44,762 nt of DNA from an uncultured Paracoccaceae bacterium (GTDB taxonomy: Bacteria > Pseudomonadota > Alphaproteobacteria > Rhodobacterales > Rhodobacteraceae), in contig CALMSR010000013.1 of NCBI GenBank assembly GCA_937872465.1, positions 1 to 44,762 on the forward strand. Direction: 5' to 3'. Within the stretch, counting starts at the first letter, position 1; every line of letters begins with the position of its first letter. The notes under the pieces are model-generated. The model saw nothing but the letters and a program-made list of their open reading frames with translations, made no database searches and was not told where the DNA came from. A program made the translations under genes and the position numbers. Positions 7,206 through 16,868 of this stretch are shown in pieces.

Positions 7206-7742
7206 ATGGCACGTCGCGACGAAACCCGCTCGCTGCCGGCCCCGCGCTTCACCCGCCCGACCCGGGTGCTCCTGGTCGTGGCGCCTTTCTATCGCGCGAT
7301 CGCCGATGCGCTGGTCAGCGGTGCCGCGGCGGCGCTGGCGCGGGCCGAGGTGGCGCATGAGATCGTCGAGGTTCCCGGGGCGCTGGAGATCCCGACCGCC
7401 ATCGCGCTGGCCGCGCGGTCGGGCGAATTCGACGGCTATGTCGCGCTCGGCTGCGTGATCCGCGGCGAGACGACCCATTACGAGACGGTCTGCAACGACA
7501 GCTCGCGCGGGCTCACCCTGCTCGGGCTGCGCGGGCTCTGCATCGGCAACGGCATCCTCACGGTCGAGACCCCGGCGCAGGCGGCGGTGCGCGCCGAGCC
7601 CGGCGGGCAGGACAAGGGCGGCGGCGCGGCGGAGGCCTGCCTGCATCTGATCGCACTGGCCCGGCGCTTCGCGTTCGCCCCGAAACCCCTGCCCGAGGGC
7701 AGCTTCCGCGTCGCCGGCGGCGACGGCAGCGAGATCGCCTGA
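7206..7742 (+). CDS. ribH: 6,7-dimethyl-8-ribityllumazine synthase
   Basis: A 178-aa enzyme condensing the RibB product with the RibD product to lumazine, the substrate of RibE. Family motifs are FYRAIADAL (about 28-36), VPGALEIPTAIA (58-69), GCVIRGETTHYE (81-92, containing the catalytic His) and NGILTVET. The C-terminal GGGAAEACLHLIAL helix is also typical. The N-terminal extension of about 18 residues rich in basic and polar residues is slightly longer than usual. The ATG lies one base after the ribBX stop, and nusB starts right at its own stop, so translation is tightly linked. The complex normally assembles as a pentamer or 60-mer shell. Confidence 0.96.
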   Translation: MARRDETRSLPAPRFTRPTRVLLVVAPFYRAIADALVSGAAAALARAEVAHEIVEVPGALEIPTAIALAARSGEFDGYVALGCVIRGETTHYETVCNDSSRGLTLLGLRGLCIGNGILTVETPAQAAVRAEPGGQDKGGGAAEACLHLIALARRFAFAPKPLPEGSFRVAGGDGSEIA

Positions 7743-8231
7743 ATGGCGGGTGCATCCAGGGCACGGCCGACGGCGGCCCAGGCGCGGCGCATGCGGTCGG
7801 CGGCGCGGTTCTACGCGGTGCAGGCGCTCTTCCAGATGGAGGCCGCGGATACCGGGCTCGAGACGGTGCTCGGCGAGTTCGAGACGCACCGGGTCGGCGC
7901 CGAGATCGACGGTGCGACCTTCGCCGAGCCCGACCTGCCGCATTTCCGCGCGCTGCTCGCCGCCGCGGTGACAAATCAGGCGCGCATCGACCAGACGGTC
8001 GACCGGGCGCTGGAGGCGCGCTGGCCGATCGACCGGATCGACCCGACCCTGCGCGCGGTCTTTCGCGCGGCCGGCGCGGAGCTGGTCGCCACCGACACCC
8101 CGCCCAAGGTCACGATCAACGAATACGTGGACGTGGCCAAGGCCTTCTACCCGGAGGGCAAGGAGGCGAAATTCGTCAACGGGGTGCTCGACCACATGGC
8201 GCGCGAAGTGCAGCCGCAGGCCTTCGGGTGA
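7743..8231 (+). CDS. nusB: Transcription antitermination factor NusB
   Basis: A 162-aa all-helical RNA-binding factor that acts with NusE/S10 on boxA during rRNA transcription. The N-terminal RRMRSAARFYAVQALFQME is the arginine-rich helix and first core helix. The C-terminal PPKVTINEYVDVAKAF...KFVNGVLDHMA (about 120-155) is the most conserved part of the family. It follows ribH without a gap, a ribH-nusB linkage found across many bacteria. The last codons overlap the GTG start of the downstream membrane protein (GTGA). Confidence 0.96.
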   Translation: MAGASRARPTAAQARRMRSAARFYAVQALFQMEAADTGLETVLGEFETHRVGAEIDGATFAEPDLPHFRALLAAAVTNQARIDQTVDRALEARWPIDRIDPTLRAVFRAAGAELVATDTPPKVTINEYVDVAKAFYPEGKEAKFVNGVLDHMAREVQPQAFG

Positions 8232-8950
8232 GCGGGGACGCGCCGGGGGGCCTCGGCATCGGCAGTCTGATCTCGGCCACGCTCCGGCTGGCGGGCGACG
8301 GCTTCGGGCGGATGTTTCCCGCCGCCCTCGGGGTTTCGCTCGTCTCGGCCCTCGCTGCCGAGGGCCTCGCGCCCGCCGATCCGGTGCCCGCGCTGGGGCC
8401 GGGCCTGCTCTGGGCGGCTTTGGCCGATCTCCTGCTCGGTACGCTGCTCACCGGCTTTCTCTGCCTCGTGGCGATCGACGTGGCGATCGGGCGGCGCCAT
8501 TCCACCGGGCAATATCTCCGGCAGGCGGTGCGGCAGTTCCTGCCGCTCCTGGTCTTCACCCTCGCGGTCTCGATCGCAATCGGCATCGGGATCGTCTTTC
8601 TGGTGATCCCGGGCCTCTATGCCGCGGCGCGCTACCTGCCCTATTGCGCGACGACGGTCTTCGAGGATGCCGGCTGGCGGGGGATCGAACGGGCCGAGGT
8701 GCTGACCCGCGGCTACCGCTGGCCGCTGGTCGGGCTCCTGGCGATCGGCTTCGCGCTGCTGCTGGCGGTCGGCATCCCGATCGGGGTTCTGTCCGCCGAA
8801 TTCGGCCCGCTGACGGGCCTTGCCGCGCAGGTAGCACTCTCCGCCCTCGGCTATCTCGTCGCGGCGGCCTTCTCGGCGATGGTCTATCTCCGGCTGCGGG
8901 ACCTGCGCGAGGGCGTTTCGGCGAGCGATCTGGCGGCGTCGATCGGGTGA
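8228..8950 (+). CDS. Multi-pass integral membrane protein, unknown
   Basis: A 240-aa inner-membrane protein with about five to six hydrophobic segments (roughly 28-50, 58-84, 105-130, 165-190, 198-222). Its layout resembles the membrane domain of glycerophosphodiester phosphodiesterase-like proteins (a RYLPYCATTVFED...RGIERAEVLTRGYRWPL amphipathic middle section). That middle element is shared by many DUF975-like and GDPD-membrane-domain proteins, but no catalytic domain is present. The start is a GTG overlapping the nusB stop, so it belongs to the rib-nusB operon. The function is unknown. Confidence 0.75.
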   Translation: MSGDAPGGLGIGSLISATLRLAGDGFGRMFPAALGVSLVSALAAEGLAPADPVPALGPGLLWAALADLLLGTLLTGFLCLVAIDVAIGRRHSTGQYLRQAVRQFLPLLVFTLAVSIAIGIGIVFLVIPGLYAAARYLPYCATTVFEDAGWRGIERAEVLTRGYRWPLVGLLAIGFALLLAVGIPIGVLSAEFGPLTGLAAQVALSALGYLVAAAFSAMVYLRLRDLREGVSASDLAASIG

Positions 8951-9017
8951 GATCGGCGGCCATTCGGGGCGAGCCGATGGCCTCCAGCCCGATCGGGCCG
9001 GGACGTCGGTCGGGCGG

Positions 9018-11264
<2,247 letters not shown>

Positions 11265-11312
11265 AGATATGGTGTAGCGCGGCGCTCAACCGCCGTCCAG
11301 CGTCGAGACGTC

Positions 11313-11341
11313 GGGCGCGCGGGGAGTAGCTGCGCGCGCCC
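11313..11341 (-). terminator. Stem-loop between ATP-grasp gene 1 and parC
   Basis: The 9-bp GC-only arms 11313-11321 and 11333-11341 enclose an 11-base loop, just past the stop of the ATP-grasp gene. No T-run follows. It is a probable terminator of that gene. Confidence 0.5.
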
Positions 11342-11359
11342 GCGATCGGGATGGGGCGG

Positions 11360-12388
11360 TCAGGCGGCGGCGGCCTTCCATCCCAGCTGGTTGGCGATCC
11401 TGCGGCCGCGCGCCAGATATTCCGTGGCACGGTCGAGATTGATCAGTGTCCCCAACTCCCGGTTGTATGCGATCGGGCGGAAGGGATGGCAGGCCGCGAG
11501 GCTGGCGAAGGTCAGTTCCGAGAAGACCAGCCGGTCGTCGAACTTCAGGAAATCCACCCGGACATGCATGAAGTCCTCCGAGAGCCGCCGGGCCTCGGTC
11601 ACCATCGACTCGAAATCCGCCGGGCGCGGCACCGGCCCCATCTCGACGGCCCCGCCGCCCTCGGCGACGAGGTCGAGACGCCGCCAGTCGAGGTCGTAGA
11701 CCGCGCGCTCGTAGCGCGTGCCGTTCCGGGCGCCGATGACGGTGACATAGACCGGCTCGCCGTGCATGCAGGCGAACTTGAACTCCAGGCTCTCGCGCCG
11801 GGCCGTGATCAGTTCCTCGATCAGCCAGCGCTTCGGCACGCTGCGATAGTGCAACTCGCCCGTGCGCCGCCACTGGTCCCAGTTGTTCCAGGCCTCGAGC
11901 ACCGCGACGAGACGGTCACGGTCGGGGCCGTTCCAGCCTTCGTGGATGTAATTCTGCCCGCTGCCGTAGGTGGATTTCATCACGAACTGCTCGGGAAACT
12001 CCACGTCGTCGAGATCGGCCGGCGTGCTGCCGGTGGCGATCAGCTCGGGAGGCTCGATCTCCGATCCCTTCCACCGCACGTAGTCGCGCACCGCGATCTT
12101 GTCGGCGGCGAGGCTCATCAGGGGATTGCGGTGGCGCAGGAATTGCCAGCGGATCTTCTCGTTGATCCAGACCGGCTCGATGAAATCCGGCATGTGGTCG
12201 TTGGCGACCGCGTAGAAATAGGCGACCGCTTCCGCGTCGGACCGGAAGGACGCGTCGTAGACGGCGGCCTGGATCCCCCTCGCCGGCTGGCGCATCTTGC
12301 TTTCCAGCCAGTATCGGCGATGCGCCCATCGGCGCCGGCGGTCTATTCGGCTGACGAATCGCTCCCGATCCTGATCGAATCTAGGCAT
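11360..12388 (-). CDS. TupA-like ATP-grasp protein (paralogue 1)
   Basis: A 342-aa protein. The core motifs NEKIRWQFLRHRNPL, SLAADKIAVRDYV, QFVMKSTYGSGQN and LIEELI fit the TupA-like ATP-grasp family. Members of that family attach amino acids or polyglutamate-type groups in cell-envelope polymers. The C-terminal VRVDFLKFDDRLVFSELTF (about 285-305) carries the acidic metal-binding residues of the grasp fold. The ATG at 12388 has GAGGGG upstream; the longer in-frame extension looks non-coding. It is similar throughout to the next gene at 12633, and the two are separated by 244 bases. Substrate unknown; a surface polysaccharide or cell-wall polymer is inferred from the family. Confidence 0.85.
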   Translation of the reverse strand: MPRFDQDRERFVSRIDRRRRWAHRRYWLESKMRQPARGIQAAVYDASFRSDAEAVAYFYAVANDHMPDFIEPVWINEKIRWQFLRHRNPLMSLAADKIAVRDYVRWKGSEIEPPELIATGSTPADLDDVEFPEQFVMKSTYGSGQNYIHEGWNGPDRDRLVAVLEAWNNWDQWRRTGELHYRSVPKRWLIEELITARRESLEFKFACMHGEPVYVTVIGARNGTRYERAVYDLDWRRLDLVAEGGGAVEMGPVPRPADFESMVTEARRLSEDFMHVRVDFLKFDDRLVFSELTFASLAACHPFRPIAYNRELGTLINLDRATEYLARGRRIANQLGWKAAAA

Positions 12389-12531
12389 CTCTACCCCTCT
12401 ATTTTCCTGCCTCGATTGGTGCAGCCTCCGCCGGGACGGGCCCGGCGCGGCCACACTCTTGTTGTATTGCGAGCAAGGTAGCTCACCTCCCGGCAGAACC
12501 CCTAATGTTAACAAAGGGACGCAAGGCACTG

Positions 12532-12545
12532 AGCGGATTTCCGCT
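12532..12545. repeat. Short palindrome between the two ATP-grasp genes
   Basis: The arms AGCGGA (12532-12537) and TCCGCT (12540-12545) flank a 2-base centre. It lies about 90 bases past the stop of paralogue 2 and 150 bases before the start of paralogue 1, so it could be an operator for paralogue 1 or the remains of a terminator for paralogue 2. No function is assigned. Confidence 0.3.
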
Positions 12546-12632
12546 TATGGAGGAATCGTGAGCCTCGCGAAACCATTCGGCAACACTCTTCCGGCCGGGA
12601 CCGATTCCCCGGACCCGAAACACCGGCGGCGG

Positions 12633-13673
12633 TCAGGCGGCCCGTTGCGCCGCTTCGGCCATGCGCGGCCAGCCGAGTCCCGCCGCGACCCGCCGGCCGT
12701 TGGCGAGCGCATCCGCCGCCCGGCCGAGATCGATCTTCGCGCCCAGTTCCGCGTTCATTTCGACCGGCTCGAGGGGGATGCGCGCCGCGAGGCTGGCGAA
12801 GGTGAGCTCGGAGAAGACCAGCCTTCCGTCGAACTTCAGGAAATCCACCCGGACATGCAGGAAATCCTCCGAAAGGAGCCGCGCGAGCGCCAGCACGCGG
12901 TCGAGATCGGCGGGCCGTGGGACCGGCCGGGGGTCATGGGCGCGGCCGCGGCTGCCGAAATGCACGCGCCGCCAGTCGGTGTCGAAGTTGACCCGGGAAT
13001 AGGCATCGCCGTCGCGATCGGTAATGACCGAGATGAAGGCCGGTTCGCCGTGAAAGCAGAAGACCTTGAATTCCAGCTTCTCGCGGATCGCCGGCACGTA
13101 TTCCTCCACGAGCCAGCGGTGCGGCACGTCGCGATAATGCAGCTCGCCGGTATGGCGCCACTGGTCGAATTCCGCCCAGGCGCCGAGCTGGCGCATGAGC
13201 TCCGGCCGCTTGACCGGCGCGGTGCCGTCGACGATCCGGATCTGGCCGCTGCCATGGGCGGTCTTGAGCACGAAGCGCGCAGGCAGGTCGACGGCGAGCA
13301 GGTCGTCGGGCGCCGCGCCGGTCGCGATCATCGCGGGCGCCTCGATCCGCGCCTGCTTGTGCGCGAGATAGTCCCGCACCGCGATCTTGTCGGCGGCGAG
13401 GCTCATCAGCGGGTTGCGGTGGTGCAGGAACTGCCAGCGGATCTTCTCGTTCAGCCAGGTGGGGTGGTCGAGATCCGGGAGATGATCGTTCGTGAGCGCG
13501 TAGAAATAGCTCACCGCCTCCGCGTCGCTGCGGAAGGTCGCGTCATAGACCGCGGCCTGGAGCCCGCCCGTCGCGCCGAGCAGGCGGCCGAGCCGCGCGC
13601 AGCGGTGGTTCCACCGCATCCGACGGTCGATCCGCATGACGAAACGGTCACGTTCGCTTCGGGTTCGCTCCAC
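12633..13673 (-). CDS. TupA-like ATP-grasp protein (paralogue 2)
   Basis: A 346-aa tandem paralogue of the previous gene. It shares long identical stretches such as FRSDAEAV, NEKIRWQFL, HRNPLMSLAADKIAVRDY and FSELTFASLAA, and the same spacing of ATP-grasp motifs (RFVLKTAHGSGQ, WLVEEYVP, VRVDFLKFDGR). The GTG at 13673 follows GGAGAG; the ATG at 13678 is out of frame. The two copies differ mainly in the N-terminal basic region and in the loops around 185-260, which may reflect different acceptors. It is divergent from the SDR at 13722 with only 48 bases between, so they probably share a control region. Confidence 0.85.
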   Translation of the reverse strand: MERTRSERDRFVMRIDRRMRWNHRCARLGRLLGATGGLQAAVYDATFRSDAEAVSYFYALTNDHLPDLDHPTWLNEKIRWQFLHHRNPLMSLAADKIAVRDYLAHKQARIEAPAMIATGAAPDDLLAVDLPARFVLKTAHGSGQIRIVDGTAPVKRPELMRQLGAWAEFDQWRHTGELHYRDVPHRWLVEEYVPAIREKLEFKVFCFHGEPAFISVITDRDGDAYSRVNFDTDWRRVHFGSRGRAHDPRPVPRPADLDRVLALARLLSEDFLHVRVDFLKFDGRLVFSELTFASLAARIPLEPVEMNAELGAKIDLGRAADALANGRRVAAGLGWPRMAEAAQRAA

Positions 13674-13721
13674 GGCATCTCTCCGCTTTACGCGGGCGCG
13701 CCGGCCGGGTAGCGCGCAGGC

Positions 13722-14555
13722 ATGACAGGCAAGTGCATTCTCATCACCGGTTGCTCCTCCGGCATCGGACAGGACGCAGCGCTAACCTTGCATATGCGCG
13801 GCTGGCGCGTGCTGGCAACTTGCAGGCAGGCGGAAGATTGCTCATGGCTGCGCGAGAGGGGCCTCGAGAGCCTTCCGCTCGACCTCGCCTCCGAGGCGAG
13901 CATCGCCGGGGCCGTGCGGGAGGCCCTCGATCTGACCCGGGGTGGCATCGACGCGGTCTTCAACAACGGCGCCTTCGCCTGCCCCGGCGCGGTGGAGGAT
14001 CTGCCGCGCGCCGCGCTGCGCGAGATCTTCGAGACCAACCTCTTCGGCCAGATCGACCTGACCAACCGGCTCATCCCCGCGATGCGGGCGCGGGGCACGG
14101 GGCGGATCGTGATGAATTCCTCGGTGCTCGGCTTCGTCGCCGCGCGCTGGCGCGGCGCCTATGTGGCGAGCAAGTTCGCGCTCGAAGGCATCACCGACAC
14201 GCTTCGGCTGGAGCTGGCGGGAACCGGCATCCAGGTCAGCCTGATCGAGCCCGGCCCGATCAGGACGAATTTCCGCCGCAACGCGATTCCCCATTTCGAG
14301 CGCCACATCGACCGGGATGGTTCCGTGCACCGGGATTTCTACGCCGGTGCCATGCACCGGCGGCTCTATGCGCCCGACAAGGCGCGGGACCGCTTCGAGC
14401 TGCCGCCCTCGGCAGTCACGGACAGGCTGATCCATGCGCTCGAGGCGCGAAATCCGCGGCCGCGCTACCGCGTCACCCTGCCCGCCCGCATCGCCGGCGG
14501 ATTGCGGCGCGGGCTGCCGACCCGGCTTCTCGATGCGGTCCTGCGCCGGTGGTGA
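13722..14555 (+). CDS. Short-chain dehydrogenase/reductase
   Basis: A 277-aa classical SDR. The Rossmann motif is TGCSSGIG (9-16), then FNNGA (80-84), catalytic S133/S134, Y147 and K151 in YVASK, and the PG motif IEPGPIRTNF. These are the complete active-site set for an NAD(P)-dependent oxidoreductase. The C-terminal 50 residues are basic and may contact membranes, as in some SDRs acting on lipids or retinol-like substrates. The substrate cannot be named. It is divergent from the second ATP-grasp gene. The ATG at 13722 gives the usual MTGKCILITG start, although the ribosome site is weak. Confidence 0.9.
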   Translation: MTGKCILITGCSSGIGQDAALTLHMRGWRVLATCRQAEDCSWLRERGLESLPLDLASEASIAGAVREALDLTRGGIDAVFNNGAFACPGAVEDLPRAALREIFETNLFGQIDLTNRLIPAMRARGTGRIVMNSSVLGFVAARWRGAYVASKFALEGITDTLRLELAGTGIQVSLIEPGPIRTNFRRNAIPHFERHIDRDGSVHRDFYAGAMHRRLYAPDKARDRFELPPSAVTDRLIHALEARNPRPRYRVTLPARIAGGLRRGLPTRLLDAVLRRW

Positions 14556-14590
14556 CCGTGGTGGCGCCGGCGGCGGGATCCGCCGTTCCG

Positions 14591-14953
14591 TCAGGAGCCG
14601 TGCGGGGTGAATTCGGCGACGCACCAATCGGCGTAGCGGTCGATCAGCTCGTAGCTGCTGCCCTGGGAGCCCATCTCGCGCAGCACCGCCCGATAGGCGT
14701 CGAGGCGCCGCTGCGGCGCCAGCGGCACCCAGATCTCGAGCACCTGCGCCGACCAGCGGGTCATCATCGTCATGTCCGAGGCGGAGAGCACGCCGCCGGC
14801 ATAGCCGTACTGGCCGGCCATGCCGATATAGGCGGCGCAGCGCAGCGCCTGCGCCGAGCGTCCCGAGAGCACCGTCTCCGCGCCGCCCGCCGTCGCGGAA
14901 CATGTCGCGGCGAAGGCCAGAAGGGCGAGGCGGCAGGTCGCAGGCAGGCTCAT
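14591..14953 (-). CDS. Small secreted hypothetical protein
   Basis: A 120-aa protein with a Sec signal peptide (MSLPATCRLALLAFAATCSATAG, cleavage near residue 26). The mature part has two cysteines, a Gly/Tyr-rich start (AAYIGMAGQYGYAGGVLS) and a helical remainder. I do not recognise a family with certainty; it looks like a short periplasmic alphaproteobacterial protein. The start at 14953 is chosen because it places the signal peptide at the N-terminus; the longer ORF adds an unlikely 22-residue arginine-rich leader. It is convergent with the SDR gene, 35 bases apart. Confidence 0.6.
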   Translation of the reverse strand: MSLPATCRLALLAFAATCSATAGGAETVLSGRSAQALRCAAYIGMAGQYGYAGGVLSASDMTMMTRWSAQVLEIWVPLAPQRRLDAYRAVLREMGSQGSSYELIDRYADWCVAEFTPHGS

Positions 14954-15128
14954 TCCACATCCCCCGGACGGAAGGCGGGACGCCCCGGGACGCGGGCGCT
15001 CGCCGGGCGCAGTCTGCACCGGTTCCGGGCTCCGGCAAACCGCCGTGTCGCGGATGGGTTAACCGCGCCCGCCCGCGCTCGGGGCCATCGCGTCGTTCGG
15101 GGCTCCCCGGCAGCCCGGCCGGACGGCC

Positions 15129-15156
15129 TTGCATCCGCGCGCAATTCGGCTAGGTC
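15129..15156 (+). promoter_or_regulatory. Putative sigma-70 promoter of the HIG1-cobalamin gene pair
   Basis: TTGCAT at 15129-15134, a 16-base spacer, and TAGGTC at 15151-15156, 24 bases before the ATG of the HIG1-domain gene. Confidence 0.4.
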
Positions 15157-15180
15157 TCGTCCGGAGGCTCGGGAAACGGG

Positions 15181-15387
15181 ATGTTGACAAGGGATCCGCT
15201 TTTCATCCTTGCGGGGATCGCCTGTCTCGCGGTGCTTGCGGTTTTGGTCTTCGGGGTCGCGACATTCGCCCGCGGCGGGGAGTTCAACCGCAAATATGCC
15301 AACAAGATCATGCGGCTACGCATTCTCTTGCAGTTCATCGCGGTGATCCTGATCGTGGTCTTCGTCTATTTCTCGCGCCGAGGCTGA
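15181..15387 (+). CDS. HIG1-domain twin-transmembrane small protein
   Basis: A 68-aa inner-membrane protein of the HIG1 family, whose relatives associate with respiratory supercomplexes. Two hydrophobic segments (about 8-28 and 47-64) flank a loop with GGEFNRKYANKIMRLRI. The N-RKYANK-MRLR part is the conserved HIG_1_N signature. The ATG at 15181 has a GGGAAACGGG ribosome-site-like sequence in front. It precedes the cobalamin adenosyltransferase by 4 bases and is probably co-transcribed with it. The role in cytochrome oxidase assembly is inferred from the family. Confidence 0.85.
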   Translation: MLTRDPLFILAGIACLAVLAVLVFGVATFARGGEFNRKYANKIMRLRILLQFIAVILIVVFVYFSRRG

Positions 15388-15391
15388 GCCC

Positions 15392-15964
15392 ATGGTCGTG
15401 CTGAACCGCATCTATACCCGGACCGGCGACTCGGGCGATACCGCGCTGGGCAACGGCGTCCGCGTCGCCAAGCATTCGCTCCGCGTCGGCGCCTATGGCA
15501 CCGTGGACGAGGTCAATGCCACGCTCGGGATCGCGCGGCTCCATGCGGACGCGGATCTCGGAGCCGGGCTCGCGCGCATCCAGAACGACCTCTTCGATCT
15601 CGGCGCCGATCTCTGCACGCCGGATATGGAGAACGACGCGGCCGCGCCCCATCCGCGCCTGCGCGTCGTCGCCGCGCAGGTCACGCGCCTCGAGACCGAG
15701 ATCGACGCGATGAACGCCGGGCTGAAGCCGCTGCGCAGCTTCGTGCTGCCCGGCGGCTCGGCGCTGGCGGCGCATCTGCATCTCTGCCGCACGGTCTGCC
15801 GGCGCGCCGAGCGGCTGGTGGTCGAGCTCGCGACGCTGGAGGCCGTCAATGCGGAGGCGGTGCGATACCTCAACCGCCTCTCCGACTGGCTCTTCGTGGC
15901 GAGCCGGCTGGCCAATGACGGCGGCGCGGCGGACGTGCTCTGGGTGCCCGGCGCCAACCGCTGA
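15392..15964 (+). CDS. Cob(I)alamin adenosyltransferase (PduO-type)
   Basis: A 190-aa enzyme that adds the 5'-deoxyadenosyl ligand of ATP to cob(I)alamin, making coenzyme B12 for B12-dependent mutases. The N-terminal ATP motif TRTGDSGDTAL (9-19), the GTVDEVNA helix (36-43) and the C-terminal NRLSDWLFVASRLAN fit the PduO/MMAB family. The length is normal. It lies 4 bases after the HIG1-domain gene and is followed by a 6-bp stem-loop, after which a different (PAQR) gene starts. B12 mutases such as methylmalonyl- and ethylmalonyl-CoA mutase are the likely clients here, given methylsuccinyl-CoA dehydrogenase further along. Confidence 0.93.
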   Translation: MVVLNRIYTRTGDSGDTALGNGVRVAKHSLRVGAYGTVDEVNATLGIARLHADADLGAGLARIQNDLFDLGADLCTPDMENDAAAPHPRLRVVAAQVTRLETEIDAMNAGLKPLRSFVLPGGSALAAHLHLCRTVCRRAERLVVELATLEAVNAEAVRYLNRLSDWLFVASRLANDGGAADVLWVPGANR

Positions 15965-15966
15965 AC

Positions 15967-15982
15967 CGGCGGACGACCGCCG
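15967..15982 (+). terminator. Small stem-loop after the adenosyltransferase
   Basis: 6-bp arms (15967-15972 and 15977-15982) around a 4-base loop, 2 bases past the stop. No T-run. Weak. Confidence 0.35.
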
Positions 15983-16086
15983 AAGACGGTAACCATTGCG
16001 TAACTAAACGGCTTCCCGGGGATGCCGCGGCTGGCGTATGATTGGTTCTGGATTACTTGTGTGGAGTTGTCGGAGTGGTCCTGGCG

Positions 16087-16749
16087 ATGTTGCCGAAGCG
16101 TGAACCCATGGTCTATACGCGCACCGAGCGGGTCTCGGACGCCATGGTTCACGTCGCCGGCCTCGCCTCGGCGCTGATCGCGGCCCCGGTGCTCGTGGTG
16201 CTGGCCTGCCTGTGGTTCGGCGATTTCGGCACCGTGACCGCCACGACGGTCTATGCGATCAGCCTCGTGGGGATGCTCGCCTGCTCGGCCATATACAACA
16301 CGGTGACCCGGCCGGGCTGGGGGGATCTGCTCCGGAGGCTCGACCAATCGGCGATCTACATGAAGATCGCCGGAACCTACACGCCCTTCGCGGTGCTGAC
16401 CGGAACCCATGCCGGGCCGTTCCTGGCCGGGATCTGGGGGGCGTCGCTGACCGGCGCATCGATGATCCTCTTCGGCCCGGCGCGATGGAAGCGCCCGAGC
16501 TTCGTGCTCTATCTCGTGATCGGATGGGCCGGTATGCTCTTCGGCGGGCCGCTGATCGCGGGGCTGAGCCCGGCCGGCCTCGCCCTGATCCTCCTGGGCG
16601 GGACGCTCTATTCGATCGGCCTGGTGTTCCTGCTCTGGGAGCGGCTGCCACATCACAACACCGTGTGGCACGTCTTCGTTCTCGTCGCGACCGCCCTGGT
16701 CTATTCCGCGATCCTGGTCGAGCTTTCAGGCCGGGCGGCGGCGGCATGA
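16087..16749 (+). CDS. Hemolysin III / PAQR-family membrane protein
   Basis: A 220-aa seven-helix membrane protein of the YqfA/TrhA (hemolysin III) group. The hallmarks are a YTRTERVSDAMVHVAG N-terminus, the LDQSAIYMKIAGTYTPF motif (85-101) and the C-terminal HHNTVWHVFV histidines (H189, H190, H195). At the usual His of the SAxYH motif it has N71 (SAIYN), so one expected metal ligand may be missing. The start is uncertain. 16087 (ATG) is preferred; ATG at 16108 and TTG at 16042 are in frame. A TATGAT -10-like box lies at 16037-16042, but no clear -35 box. Its function is unresolved; membrane-energetics or lipid roles have been proposed for the family. Confidence 0.88.
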   Translation: MLPKREPMVYTRTERVSDAMVHVAGLASALIAAPVLVVLACLWFGDFGTVTATTVYAISLVGMLACSAIYNTVTRPGWGDLLRRLDQSAIYMKIAGTYTPFAVLTGTHAGPFLAGIWGASLTGASMILFGPARWKRPSFVLYLVIGWAGMLFGGPLIAGLSPAGLALILLGGTLYSIGLVFLLWERLPHHNTVWHVFVLVATALVYSAILVELSGRAAAA

Positions 16750-16802
16750 CGCGGCCAAGCATGGAGGTCGCGTCCTAGTCCAACCGAACTTGAGCTCGAC
16801 GA

Positions 16803-16826
16803 AGTGCAGGCAGAACCGCGTGCACT
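16803..16826. promoter_or_regulatory. 24-bp dyad upstream of the RTX gene
   Basis: AGTGCA (16803-16808) and TGCACT (16821-16826) form perfect 6-bp arms with 12 bases between, 43 bases before the RTX start. It may be an operator; no regulator is identified. Confidence 0.35.
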
Positions 16827-16868
16827 CGAAATCCCTTTCACCGAACGAATGAACTACAGGAGCTGGAA

